From: Calendula officinalis
Taxonomy: Eukaryota > Streptophyta > Magnoliopsida > Asterales > Asteraceae
DNA: 64,000 bases
Direction of reading: 5' to 3'
NCBI GenBank assembly: GCA_963853835.1
Contig: OY970832.1
Coordinates: 24,112,208-24,176,207, forward strand
The position numbers were made by a program, and so were the translations under genes. The notes beneath the pieces are model-generated. The model did no database searches. It had not been told where the DNA came from and saw nothing but the letters and a program-made list of their open reading frames with translations. Below are positions 23,349 to 35,027 of the stretch, piece by piece. Positions within the stretch are counted from its first letter, which is position 1, and each line of letters starts with the position of its first letter.

Positions 23349-23717
23349 TCATTTCTTAGCAAAGAGTCCTCCAAGGCCACCAAAGCCGCCGTTGCCACCA
23401 CTCTTCTTGGGTGGTGGCGGTGCTCCGCTGGGAGGCTTCTTACCGGTGATGACGGTGCCGCCACTCTTGCCCTCCACCTTCTGAAGAATTGGGTCAGTCT
23501 CCAAAAGCCCATCGGCCTTTTCTAATGCACCTACCAACCATTCAAAAAGCCCCTTCTCTTCACTGCTTTTACCGGAAGTACCCTTTGCTGTGGCAAATGT
23601 CTGTACTCTTCTTGCTCTTGTGGTGGTGATGCTGGTGGCGGTACTGGTGGTGGGGGTGGTGGTGGAGGAGGAGGATATGGCGGTTGCCGGAGCAAGAAAC
23701 ATGTTCAAGGAAGCCAT
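23349..23717 (-). CDS. Small plastid-targeted protein with a Gly-rich tail
   Basis: Single-exon 122-residue ORF starting at MASLNMFLAPA. The ATG at 23717 is chosen because it begins a textbook chloroplast transit peptide: Ala-Ser start, then Ser/Thr-rich to about residue 35 with an ARRVQTFA cleavage-like context. The mature part has an acidic amphipathic segment (EEKGLFEWLVGALEKADGLL, about residues 50-70), a TDPILQKVE motif and a Pro/Gly/Lys-rich tail ending in GGLGGLFAKK. I do not recognise a named family. It looks like a small thylakoid or stromal protein conserved in plants, but that is impression only. The gene stands alone, and a G33/C33 homopolymer lies about 185 bases upstream of its start. 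Confidence 0.75.
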   Translation of the reverse strand: MASLNMFLAPATAISSSSTTTPTTSTATSITTTRARRVQTFATAKGTSGKSSEEKGLFEWLVGALEKADGLLETDPILQKVEGKSGGTVITGKKPPSGAPPPPKKSGGNGGFGGLGGLFAKK

Positions 23718-23899
23718 GTTTAGTTTTGGGTTGAGTGATCTTGTGAGGATGAAGGGATAAAAGTATATGGAGATAATACAACCAGTGTGTGCCACAAGCT
23801 TTCCACAGATTGCTTATCCTCAGAAGCTCTTTTTTGTGTTTTAAAGAAAAATGGAATTTAATTGTTTTTGAATAATCTTTTTTGTTTTTGTTTTATTTT

Positions 23900-23900
<1 letters not shown>

Positions 23901-23933
<33 letters not shown>
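23901..23933. repeat. Homopolymer of 33 G on the plus strand
   Basis: An unbroken G33 run lies 184 bases upstream of the ATG of the minus-strand plastid gene, in its presumed promoter or leader, where it reads as C33. Such runs can form G-quadruplexes and are error-prone in sequencing, so the true length is uncertain. Confidence 0.9.
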
Positions 23934-23935
<2 letters not shown>

Positions 23936-25278
23936 GTGGAAATGTGGAGCGGCTCATCTTTAGGTGAATCCGTAAATATGGCTACAAGTACGACACGTGA
24001 GATCGTGTTGCTTTTCGGGTAGTGATAAAACTCATAAAAGTACCATTTGGTGGAAAGTTTAAGGTATTAGTCATAAATATAAGTTCAAATCCCGTCATAA
24101 ATGAATGGTATAGATTAAGTGGCGTTCAAAAAAATAAAAGTATGATTGTTTGTATAGATCAACAGAGTAGTTTAAAAATAATAAAAAAAATATATTTTAG
24201 TACTATAAACTTGGTTGATAGAGTATATTATTATCTAAATTATTAAATATATGATACCTTGAACATAGAATAATAGTTAATTATGTACACTGACTTATTA
24301 ATTTGATATTGAATTAACTTCATTTGCTTCTAATTTTAATATGTTTTAAGGTGTTCGTGTTAAATCACGAAAATCAACCAAAACTCGGTTTTTACTTTGT
24401 TTTATTTATTGTGTTTTTTGATACACACCTATTGTGTTTCAATCTTTGTAATCGTATACATCAATTTCCTTTACGTAATTATATTTTATTTAATAAAATT
24501 GGTATTAACTCCTAAGAATTGCTATTTTGAACAATTTGTGATGATTAGAGAGCTTCAGTTATAAATTGATTTGAAGGGGAAGAAATAAAATGGTGGTTTT
24601 ATTGTGGCAAGATTCTTGGAATTTAGGTTTTGGAGTATGGAGGAAGGGCCAGTTTCTTCGAGAAACAATTGAAGGTCTGGTTCTCTGGGAAAAGGTCAGA
24701 TCGGATCCAAAAAGCCTCAGGTCAAGGTTACACGTCGAATCAACTCTATTAGTCATTAGATGAAGGCGACTACACTATATCAATTACTCCCTCCGTATTT
24801 TTCACCTATATTTTATTTGAAGGAAAAAATTGATTTGCAAAAGTTATACTGTTTACTTTCCACAGCGTATTAATTACTTCCCTAGTAAAACCACCATTTA
24901 ATTACTTCCACAGTATTTTTCACCTACATTATATAAGTTTTGAAGAAAAAACTATACAAATATACAGGAGCGGAACTAGAAACTTCCATCATCGGTAGTA
25001 CCCTTGCGGGGATAAAAAAGGGGGAGGTCATGTGGGTTGCGCTCTCTTACATAGTTCTAGGACCAACGCCCCTAGTGGCGTTCAAGTGCAGTGCGTCGAA
25101 ACAAAAACGAATTTTACATAAATGACTGTTACATAAACATCAAGTCTTTAATAACCAATTATTAATTTCATAAATTTACAAGATAATTACTAATTTTATA
25201 TGATAAAATATTCCCAATATACAAAAGGCTTGGTAATCACAAAAAAAATGTATAAGTATCAACTAAGTGTCTCCCAAC
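23934..25278. other. Intergenic DNA without supported genes
   Basis: AT-rich. A CTCCCTCCGTATTTTTCACC fragment at about 24787, and a related block near 24910, look like remains of Stowaway-like ends. A stretch at about 24966-25090 resembles transposon-derived sequence but cannot be assigned. The short ORFs show no motifs. Confidence 0.5.
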
Positions 25279-27146
25279 TATTGTGTAACGACCCGAAATT
25301 TGTAAATAAATAAATTCAATAAAAATATGATAAATAAGGATAAATCGTTTAAAGAACGTAGGAATTGGTTTCGTGTCGTTTGGACACCGTATGAGAAAGT
25401 TATGGGCGAAACCGGGTCGAGACAAAGATGAAAAAGTGCAGCCCTGCTGCCCTAAGGAGTTCGCGACGCGAAATTTGGATCACGATCGGGAACAGTCTTC
25501 AGGGAGTTTGGCATTTGGTCGCGAAATAGTTAGCGACGACTTAGCGATCGCGAATTATGGAAAACGCATAGTTAGCGACGCGAACTATTGTTCGCGTCGT
25601 GATCTTTGGTCTGGCAGCATTAAAATCGGGTTTTCAGCCATTTGTGCTATTTTGAAACCCTAGTTCTTCCTTTTGGCGATTTTGGAGCTCAAGTGCAGAT
25701 CTTGGTTGATTTCTTCTCAAATCTTTGATAGATTTCACTCCTAGTTGAAGATTAAAGGTATATCTTCACTCCGTGATCTTCGTAGCTTAAGATCTATGTA
25801 TTTTGATGTATGGGTTTGAAACCCTAGTCCTTGGGGTATGGGTTATGGTGATATAAGTGATGTATACACCTAATAGATGGTATATTAACAAAGGAAACAA
25901 GTGCATGATTATGATTTGTAGGAATCTTAAGGGTTGGTTAACCTAGGGTTTGGTAAATCACCATAATTGGGGGAAATGTGTTAATAAGTGTTATCTAGAG
26001 ATAGATGGACACATTGGTAGTAGAATGTGATGTTGATAATCTTGTGATTATTGTATTAGGCATTTGGTGAGGTCTTGGAAGGTTGACCAAATTGTGAAGC
26101 AAGGATTCGGGTTCACAAACGCGATCTGGAAAGCATTGCTAAGGTGAGTACATGAGACTTTTAAACTGAGTACATAGTAAATAGTTTTGAAAATACATAT
26201 GATATTTTATGGGTCTTTATTAATAAATATGTTGATAAAGATAGTGACTGAAAATGTATGAAAGTATGTAGAATGTGATACTAGAATATGTCTAGTATGA
26301 TTGGTGAATTTGAAGTAAAATATGATAAATTAAAGTAATTATGGAATCTATGTTAATGAACCATAATAATGAAGTAATTGATTAAAAGAATGTATACGGA
26401 GCCTTTATTAAATAAATATGTATTAGTAAAGCAGTTGGGAATGATTTTATAGTAATGAGCACCTATTGGTAAGATATACTAATAAAAGTAAAGAACGAAT
26501 ATATATGAAAAAGAATATGAGGTGACTAGTAATAATTGTGTATTATAGTCGAGGAAGAGATAAAAGTATTATGATACCGATAAAATAAGAAATGTATCTT
26601 ATGTATAAAGTAAATATGGACCTCATAGGGTTCATAGATGTAGAAGTAGATGTGGGTTGCTTATGATCGGGTCTATGGGACCATACAGGTGTGTTCACAC
26701 TATGTTGAACTAGTTATATATAGTTATTATTAGATAACTAACTTGTGTGATGATTTATGTGATAGCCGAAGGCTTTGATTGGAATAACTGATGAGTTATG
26801 GTAAGAATGAGATGATGTGATGACGCGGGGGATCCCCGGTCATGAGGTGTGGAGTGAGGGGCAGTTGGGTGGATTCCCATCGACTCATCCACGGTAGTAG
26901 TCTTGCTAACTGGAGGAAGGTCCGGCGAGTAAGGCAGGTATCGGTAGATTGGGCGATTCCCTCTTGCCGTTATCTTGAGCAATTCGGGGGATCCCCGGTA
27001 TGTTTCTAGTATGTATATGTTTATATACTAGATTTGGTTGAAGCTTATTAATGCGGGGGATCCCCGGTTAATAAGTTAAAGTGCTTCTAGTTAGTTTGGG
27101 GGAAACCCGATAACTAGATATGTTGTGCATCTAGCTAGTGCGGGGG

Positions 27147-29567
27147 TGTAACACCCGTATTTTTATAACAACGTTTAAATCATTTAAAATACATTTTTCC
27201 AATATTTGACATATTGTCCAAAATACAATTTAACAAAAACTTTAAAACCTATATCAGAGTTTACAAAAATACGGTGTCACCAAGTATATCAAAACCATAG
27301 GCAACGGGATCTACCTAATAGCTCCCGAGCTAAACATCTCTAGGCCATTTCTAGTGCAACCTTCTATCACTTCAAACCTGTACCTGAGTACACAGCCACA
27401 AACAAACGTAGTACGTGAGACAAAATAGTCTCGTGAGATACATGGGTTTTAGACCCAAATAACAATAATAGTCGTTTCATAGATAGATGTGTATGAACAT
27501 ATATATATATACATATACTACATCATTACAAGCTAGCCACCCTATAGTGACCCTATCGTTCCAATGCTTTCCTAGCAATCATATCTAGTTATCGGGTTGC
27601 CCCCGAACTAACTAGAATCTCAACATATCTAACTATCGGGTTGCCCCCGAACTAGCTAGAACTCCAATATATATATCTAGTTATCGGGTTGCCCCCGAAC
27701 TAACTAGAACTCCAATATATATATCTAGTTATCGGGTTGCCCCCGAACTAACTAGAATCACAAGCATATCTAACTATCGGGTTGCCCCCGAACTAGCTAG
27801 AAGCACTATCCTATCTAACTATCGGGTTGCCCCCGAACTAGCTAGAAGCACTATCCTATCTAACTATCGGGTTGCCCCCGAACTAGCTAGAAGCACTATC
27901 CTATCTAACTATCGGGTTGCCCCCGAACTAGCTAGAAGCACTACCATGTCTAGTTATCGGGTTGCCCCCGAACTAACTAGCATCACATCATCTCGTTCTT
28001 ACCATAACTCATCAGTTATTCCAATCAAAGCCCTCGGCTATCACATCAATCATCAAACAAGTTAGTTATCTAATAATAACAACATATAATTAGTTCAACA
28101 TAGTGTGAACGTACTTGTATGGTCCCATGGACCCGATCATCAGCAACCCACATTTGCTTCTACATCTATGAAACCTATGAGGTCCATACTTACTTTATAC
28201 ATAAGATACATTTCTTATTTTATCGATATCATAATACATTTTATCTCTTCCTTGACTATAATACACAATTATTACTAGTCACATCATATTCTTTTTCATA
28301 TACATTCGTTCTTTACTTTTATTAGTATATCTTACCAATAGGTACTCATTACTATAAAATCATTCTCAATTGCTTTACTAATACATATTTATTAATAAAG
28401 GCTCCGTATACATTCCTTTAATCAATTACTTCCTTATTATTGTTCATTAACACAGATTCCATAATTACTTGAATCTATCATATTTTACTTCCAATTCATC
28501 AATCATACTAGACATATTCTAGTATCACATTCTACATACTTTCATACATTTTCAGTCACTATCTTTATCAACATATTTATTAATAAAGACCCATAAAATA
28601 TCATATGTATTTTCAAAACTATTTACTATGTACTCAGTTTGAAAGTCTCATGTACTCACCTTAGTAACAAAGATGCTTTAACCGTATTCCTTCCGCCGGT
28701 TCCTTGCTCACAATTCGTCCACTTCAACACTTCACCGAATGTCTAAAACAATTATCACAACAAGGTTACCATCACAAACTACTACCAATGTGTTCATCTA
28801 CCTCTAGATAACACCCATCAATCTATTTCCCCAAATATGATGATTTACCAAACCCTAGGTTTAACCAACCCTTAAGGTTCTTACAAATCATAATCATACA
28901 CTTGTTTCCTTTGTTAATATACCATCTATTAAGTGTATACACCATTTTTATCACCATAACCCATAACCCCAATAACTAGGGTTTCAAACCCAAACATCCA
29001 AATACATAGATCTTAAGCTACAAAGATCAAAGAGTGAAGATATACCTTTAATCTTCAACTAGGAGTGAAATCTACCAAAGGTTTGTGAAGGATTCGACCC
29101 CAATCGGTCTCCAAGCTCGAAAATCGCCAAAGAAGAAGCTAGGGTTTTGATATGGCATCAAATGAGCCAAAACCCGATTTTTATGTTCTGGTCGGAAGAG
29201 CTCGCGCCCCGCTCGCGCCGAGCTCGCGCCGCGAAGAGACGCGGGTCTGCCCACTAGTCGCCGCTTTTACCAGACTTCGCGCCAGGCTCGCGCCGCGAAG
29301 TCAACGCGAAGTCAACGCGAGATGCTCGCGTTCCAGCTCTGGTCCCTCTGCTCAACCTCGCGTTTCGCTCGCGCCAGGCTCGCGCCGCGAACTTGCCTGT
29401 GCAGCAAGGCTGCACTTTTCTGTCTAGGTTTCAACCCGGTTTCGTCCATAACTTTCTCATACGATCTCCAAATGACACGAAACCAATTCCTACGTTCCTT
29501 AAACGATTTATCCTTATTTATCATATTTTTATACAATTTATTTATTTATAAATTTCGGGTCGTTACA
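27147..29567 (+). mobile_element. Nested solo LTR of the same family, 2421 bp
   Basis: It starts TGTAACACCCGTATTTTT and ends TTTCGGGTCGTTACA, with a 5-bp duplication GGGGG (27142-27146 and 29568-29572). It is homologous in opposite orientation to the surrounding copy. It contains the nine-unit palindromic array at 27585-27980. A GC-rich palindrome cluster at 29190-29400 has repeated CTCGCGCC and CGCGAA motifs. The short ORFs over that cluster are composition artefacts. Confidence 0.85.
27585..27980. repeat. Nine-unit array of palindromic repeats in the solo LTR
   Basis: Nine units of 44-48 bp begin at the ATCGGG positions 27591, 27635, 27683, 27731, 27776, 27821, 27866, 27911 and 27956; the last five are spaced exactly 45. 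Each unit is itself an imperfect palindrome, with TAGTTATCGGG on one side and CCCGAACTAACTA on the other around TTGCC. Unit variants alternate CTAGTTA and CTAACTA, which suggests duplication of larger blocks. Related GC-rich blocks lie in the surrounding copy at 26820-27146. Confidence 0.9.
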
Positions 29568-30249
29568 GGGGGCAACCCAATAGTTAGATATGGTTGCTAG
29601 GAGAGCAAAGATTGTTAGATTCACGGTAGGGTGACTAGCCGGTGGTGAGATTGTTTGTATATAAAGATATATATATATGTTTATATATTTATGAAATTAT
29701 TATTATTGTTATTGGGGTCTAAAACCCGTGTATCTCACGAGACTATTTTGTCTCACGTACTATGTTTGTTTTGTGGCTATGTGCTCAGGTACAGGTTGAA
29801 GTGATAGAAGGTTGCATTAGAAGTGGCCTAGAGATATTTAGCTCGGGAGCTAATATGTAGATCCCGTTGCCTATGGTTTTGATATACTTGGTGACACCGT
29901 ATTTTTGTAAACTCTGATAAGGGTTTTAAAGTTTTTTGTTAAACTGTATTTTGGACAATACGTCATATATTGGGAAAAATATATTTTAAATGATTTAAAC
30001 GATGTTTTAAAAATACGGGTGTTACATATTGAACAACTATTTTAGCCCTTACATCACACCACTTGCCTTTAACGTGTAGCTTTTTATGCAACCGAGTGAA
30101 ACCTTCAAGTTAAGTTGGCTCATCTCCTATTTCTTTATCCTGCAATAAAAAAACAAATTGTCATAGATAAACAAAATCCACAAGATTACGAAATCTGAAC
30201 CCGGATTATTCAAACAATCAAGATTACAAAATCTTTTCATCTTTCTCAC

Positions 30250-30520
30250 CATGATGCATCCAAGTCTACAGGAAAATGAAATGAGTAATCAGTACGATTG
30301 TACGAACCCGACCACCAATTCTGTTACGAGAGTCAAGTACAATAACCTAAAATAGAAATGAAATTAATTAAATTTCTTCTTGTGTATTTAGGTAATCGTA
30401 TAAATTATGTTTTTTAGAGTACCTGAAATGAAGCATCAATGCATCATGAAGTGCACGAGCATCAGATATGCAGCAAAGCCACCACCAATCACAATAACAG
30501 ATGGTGAGGCTGAATGTCTT
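30250..30520 (-). pseudogene. Polyamine oxidase (PAO2-like) 5' exon fragments
   Basis: Two exon-like pieces on the minus strand. Piece one, about 30520-30423, reads SPSVIVIGGGFA, the FAD-binding start of plant peroxisomal-type polyamine oxidases, then after a frame change ARALHDA, before a GT donor. Piece two, 30346-30250, follows an AG acceptor, reads VIVLDSRNRIGGRV and, after another shift, FPVDLDASW, before a GT donor. These match consecutive parts of the N-terminal dinucleotide-binding domain. No further PAO exons follow. Instead a stretch at about 30040-30145 (minus) resembles a piece of plant transposase, so this may be a captured or rearranged gene fragment. Non-functional. Confidence 0.65.
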
Positions 30521-30962
30521 TCTTCAACATTTGAATAGCCAATTGCTACATTTAAAAAAAAGAATTAAAATTTTGAATAGTCAATCGTGTAATTTAGTAC
30601 TTTTTGTTAAAGTGGAGGAGGAAGTTGTATCAAATAGGGATGATGCATCATGGACAATAGGGGAATTATATGTGGTATTGGGGACCAATGAGAGAGCTTG
30701 GAATTGATTAGTTGACAAAAAAATGTCAAACCTAGGCCTTATATATATAAGTTAAGATTCCCTTATTAATTATGTCAAGTTCATAAACAAAATAGAGAGA
30801 AAATCAGGTAAATTAAAAAACAGAAACTAGTAACACACAAGTTCCTATCAACCAAAGATCTCCACATAAATTCAAAGCCCAAAAAAATATTTTCTCAACA
30901 ACTCTCTCCTAAATTTAAATAACTTTTCTATTACACCACCCCCGTGCTCTTTGCTCTTCAAA

Positions 30963-30968
30963 TATAAA
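30963..30968 (+). promoter_or_regulatory. Putative TATA box of the CYP86A-like gene
   Basis: TATAAA lies 57 bases before the ATG at 31025, implying a leader of only about 25-30 bases. The preceding 150 bases are pyrimidine-rich and plausible as a plant promoter. Confidence 0.45.
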
Positions 30969-31024
30969 CCCCTTTGCACCACCTTCTTCATCAAAATCAC
31001 AACAAAAAGACACCCAATTCCACC

Positions 31025-32575
31025 ATGGAAGCTGACCTTATTATCATGTTCATGGTGGTAGCCACCACTTCAGCTTATTTCCTGTGGTTCCACCACCTCT
31101 ATCGCCGTCTTTCCGGCCCTCACGTCTACCCTTTCTTTGGCAGCCTTCCTATTCTCTTCCTAAACAGGTCCCGGATTCATGACTGGATCGCCGGAAACCT
31201 ACGATCCTCCGGTGGTGGAACTGGAACTTATCAGACCACCACAATCGCCTTCCCGTTCTTTGCATGTAAACAAGGGTTTTATACGGTTACTTGTAACCCG
31301 AAAAACATCGAACACATTCTTCGAACACGGTTTGATAATTACCCCAAAGGACCCACATGGCAAACAGCGTTCCATGATCTTTTAGGTCAAGGGATATTCA
31401 ACAGCGACGGCGAAACGTGGTTAATACAGCGGAAGACGGCGGCCTTGGAGTTCACGACACGTACACTCCGGCAAGCCATGGCTAGGTGGGTTAGCCGGAC
31501 TATTAAAACAAGATTATGGTGCATTTTGGACAAAGCTTCTGAAGAAAAGTTCCCCGTCGACTTGCAAGATCTTTTGCTCCGGTTAACGTTCGACAACATT
31601 TGCGGGTTAACTTTCGGTAAGGACCCGGAAACATTATCCACCGAGTTGAAGGAGAATCCATTTGCGACGGCGTTTGACTCCGCCACCGAGGCAACATTAC
31701 AACGGTTATTGTATCCCGGTTTTTTATGGAGGTTGAAAAAGTTTTTAAGGATTGGTGCAGAAATGAGACTCAGAAAAAGCCTGCAAATTGTTGAAAATTA
31801 CATGACGGATGCTTTAACTGCTCGTAAATTAAACCCGTCTGATGATCTTCTATCAAGGTTCATTAAAAAACGTGACGTCGACGGAAATATTTTCCTCAAC
31901 GACGACGTTTTAAAACGTATTGCATTAAACTTCGTTCTTGCCGGACGGGACACATCATCTGTAGCACTCAGCTGGTTTTTCTATCTGGTCATGAAAAACC
32001 CGTTGATCGAAACTAAAATCATCAACGAGTTGACCACGGTTTTAAAAGATACACGTGGCGATGATCCAACGGCATGGGTTTCGGATCCTTTGATATTCGA
32101 TGAAGCTGATAAGTTGGTGTACTTAAAAGCGGCACTTACGGAGACTCTCCGTTTGTACCCGTCGGTGCCGGAGGATTTTAAGTATGTGATCAGTGACGAT
32201 ATTTTACCGGACGGAACTAGGGTTCCGGCGGGTTCAACGGTGACGTATTCGATATACTCCGTGGGGCGGATGAAGAGCGTGTGGGGCGATGATTGCCTAG
32301 AGTTTAAGCCGGAGAGGTGGTTGTCGGCGACCGGAGATAAATTTGAACCACCGAAGGATGGATATAAGTTTGTGGCGTTTAATGCCGGACCGAGGACTTG
32401 CTTGGGGAAAGATTTGGCTTACTTGCAAATGAAATCGGTGGTCTCCGCCGTGCTCCTCCGTTACCGGCTGTCGTTGGTTCCCGGTCACCGGGTGGAACAG
32501 AAGATGTCGTTGACGTTATTTATGAAAAATGGTCTTCAGGTGTATTTGCACCCGCGCAATCTCAACTCAGCTTAG
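31025..32575 (+). CDS. Cytochrome P450, CYP86A-type fatty acid omega-hydroxylase
   Basis: Intact, intronless 516-codon gene; intronless or near-intronless structure is usual for CYP86A. The ATG at 31025 (CACCATGGAAG context) begins an N-terminal membrane anchor (residues about 3-22), so the protein sits on the ER. Motifs: NYPKGPTW and FNSDGETW near residues 100-130, WLIQRKTAALEFTTRTLRQA in the C helix, oxygen-binding AGRDTSS in the I helix (about 305), ETLRLYPSVP for ExxR in the K helix, FKPERW, and the haem loop FNAGPRTCLGKD. Such enzymes omega-hydroxylate C16/C18 fatty acids for cutin or suberin. Similarity with CYP86A runs through the whole length by eye; the exact subfamily member cannot be assigned. 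No damage is seen. Confidence 0.93.
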   Translation: MEADLIIMFMVVATTSAYFLWFHHLYRRLSGPHVYPFFGSLPILFLNRSRIHDWIAGNLRSSGGGTGTYQTTTIAFPFFACKQGFYTVTCNPKNIEHILRTRFDNYPKGPTWQTAFHDLLGQGIFNSDGETWLIQRKTAALEFTTRTLRQAMARWVSRTIKTRLWCILDKASEEKFPVDLQDLLLRLTFDNICGLTFGKDPETLSTELKENPFATAFDSATEATLQRLLYPGFLWRLKKFLRIGAEMRLRKSLQIVENYMTDALTARKLNPSDDLLSRFIKKRDVDGNIFLNDDVLKRIALNFVLAGRDTSSVALSWFFYLVMKNPLIETKIINELTTVLKDTRGDDPTAWVSDPLIFDEADKLVYLKAALTETLRLYPSVPEDFKYVISDDILPDGTRVPAGSTVTYSIYSVGRMKSVWGDDCLEFKPERWLSATGDKFEPPKDGYKFVAFNAGPRTCLGKDLAYLQMKSVVSAVLLRYRLSLVPGHRVEQKMSLTLFMKNGLQVYLHPRNLNSA

Positions 32576-33867
32576 AACTATTGAAGGGCAAATTTGGAAA
32601 TTCGATGGTTTTGAGGTGGTTGTATACTCGTATATGATGTACACGTGTCTGGTCAAAGGGTATTATTGGTCATTCAATTTATATTTACTTTCTTTAATTT
32701 TATTTTTTCTTGTCTAATCGTAATATTGTACTGCTTTGTTTGGCTTGACGAAAATCTTAGCAAGCTTTTCCCAACTATACGTTGAACAATATATTACGAG
32801 TCACCATGTTTTTTTATAGATATAATATTTGATTTGTCAAGAATCATGATGCTTTTTTTTACAAGTTTAGGACATGTTTGGTAAAACTTAAGGTGCTTAT
32901 AAGTTTATTAGATTATTTAAGTTTAAATACACTTATAAATTTAAGTTTATATAAGCTAATAAACTTATAAGCACCTTAGATAAATTTCCCAAACAACCCT
33001 TTAGTCTTAATTACTATTTAATTATTATAAACGAACATACATTGTTAACCTAAGTCCTAACTGATATTATATTATTTTAAAATTTTAATGATAGATTGAT
33101 GACACTGATAGATTATCGCTTAACAAGATTAAGTGTGAGTTTTTGGAATTGTCAAATAACACCAAACGAAGCAGAAAAAAAGTATCTCCAAAGACTTTGT
33201 ACATATTATTGTTTATAAATGTGTGTTGTTCAGAGTAGGTAGGAATCTTGTAAATTACGATATCACTTATGACTGTTTATAAATTATACTCGAGTGATTC
33301 TTATTTATCTTTGCTATAACGTGGCGTATTCATCAGGCTAAAGACAAATTCAGGAGGAGCACATTTAATAACCCAAATTTAATAATCAGTTGATTAACTG
33401 TCAATTAAGGAAACTTTGGGGTTTGTTTTCACAAAGTTCTCGAGTTTGAGTTTTGCTGAAAGCTTTTCCTTAGGTGAATATGTGGTGGAGTCTATTCCTC
33501 ACATGTGGAGGGTTCGGGAAAAGACATATTGTTCCTTGTGTATGTCACTGTCTAGGTTCGAACAACTAACTTATTAACTGGGCGTTCAAAAAAAAAGGTT
33601 AGGAGTTTAAATTTTTTATTATGTTTATATTTATGTAACCCATTATAATATTAAGTACAAATTATAATTTTATTATATATAATTTTGAAATTACAAGCTT
33701 AAGGATATTTTTTTTGGGTAAAATTACACAGTATACTACTACAAGTCTACAAATTCATTTGCCCGTGCTTTTTCCAATTTGACAGAAAAGGAAATAGTTG
33801 GGGTGGTAAATTTGAAAGTGATTTTTAAAATATTAATATAAGACTAATCTAATGAAATTAAATAGTA
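32576..33867. other. Intergenic region downstream of the P450 gene
   Basis: Apart from the MITE at 32871-32999, no supported gene was found. The first 100-200 bases are the presumed 3' untranslated region. Confidence 0.5.
32871..32999. mobile_element. 129-bp hairpin MITE
   Basis: It starts GACATGTTTGGTAAAACTTA and its end is the complement of GGGTTGTTTGGGAAATTT. Inner arms AAGGTGCTTATAAGTTTATT pair almost perfectly with the right half, so nearly the whole element folds back. TTTAG flanks it on both sides (32866-32870 and 33000-33004). Confidence 0.75.
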
Positions 33868-35027
33868 CTCCATCCTTTCTATTTTTATTGTCCATCTTAC
33901 TATTTTAGTTTGTCCCAAAATAAGTTTCAATTTCATATTACAACCAATCATATGAATTATAAGTAGGTAAATGTAACACCTCAATTTTCAAAACATCATT
34001 TAAAACATATTTTTAAACAAAAATATTACAAGATCCAATATCCCAAAATACGGTTTAATAAAAACCATTAAAAAGTTTATCAGAGTTTAAAACCGGTGTT
34101 ACAAAACAATATCATAACCATAGGATAGACGGGATCTACCTACGAGCTCCCGAACTGTTCAACACTAGACCACTTCAAACGAGACATTCTAATCCATCGA
34201 TCCTGAACCTGAGTACACAGCCACAAAAACAAAGTAGTACGTGAGACAAAATAGTCTCGTGAGATACATGGGTTTTCGACCCATTCTCAAAAGATTTATA
34301 AATAATATTTACATCAATATCAATACATATCTTTATCAAATTAGAAACTCATATATCATTTTCTACTAATTTAATTGTACAAACTAATAAGCTTACCGTA
34401 AGCTTATTCAACATTTAATCACATATTGTAAGCTATCTCCAAGCTCACACTATTCTTTATCACATATGCAACGGACCTCTCCGAAGCCAACTCTCCCGAC
34501 ATGGGACGTCATAGGTAAACTATCAAGGTAATTGGGAACCCCCATCTTACCGAGATTCCTAAGCTCTCCCCGTTTCCGGGTCGTCATGCTCACCCAACAC
34601 CGGGTGTCGTAAACTGTGACATTCTACTCTTTGCGCAGGGAGGTACCACCCCAAGTAGACGTCTCATGCTCCCCCATTTCTGGGCGGTCTTATTCCGGAT
34701 ATCTCATTCATCACATATGAGCCTCAGCTCCATTCATCAAATTCATCATTAATTAGAATACATCTATTCTAATTATCACATCAATCTCATTACCTAATCA
34801 TTCTCATTATTGACTTTACCAAGTCCTTTAATAAATAAAATACATTTATTATTTATCAGAAATCATATTACTTTAACTTTACTTTGACTAGAACATTTAT
34901 CTCTTACTAGTCACTTTATACTTATTCTCTTAGTATTCTAATAGCTACTTTTATTAGTATAATATACTAATCGATACTCATTACTTAAAAATTATTGTCT
35001 CAAGCTTTATTAATACATATTGTTAGG

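Larger units (their letters stand above)
25284..30026 (-). mobile_element. Solo LTR (minus orientation), interrupted by a sister copy
   Basis: The plus-strand start TGTAACGACCCGAAATTT and end ATACGGGTGTTACA are flanked by a perfect 5-bp duplication TATTG (25279-25283 and 30027-30031). TG...CA ends with 5-bp duplication and no coding region fit a solo LTR. Without the nested copy (27147-29567) and its duplication it is about 2.3 kb. Sequence near both ends matches the copies at 27147 and 33972. The start TGTAACACCCG and large size resemble LTRs of Ty3/gypsy chromoviruses, but the superfamily is inference. A GC-rich palindrome cluster (TTCGCGACGCGAA-like) lies at 25456-25600, near the LTR 3' end. 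Confidence 0.8.

Noticed and set aside
27585..27980. Regularly spaced repeats resembling a CRISPR array
   Set aside because: The spacers are also repeated, the locus is inside a solo LTR and the genome is a plant; it is an ordinary tandem palindrome array.
29072..29536. GC-rich open frames of 60-92 codons on both strands
   Set aside because: They cover the CGCG palindrome cluster of a solo LTR; Arg/Ala-rich low-complexity translation and no start context or homologous motif.
30974..31024. Upstream extension of the P450 reading frame
   Set aside because: It would start at TTG and lies within about 6 bases of a putative TATA box; the ATG at 31025 gives the normal CYP86A N-terminus.
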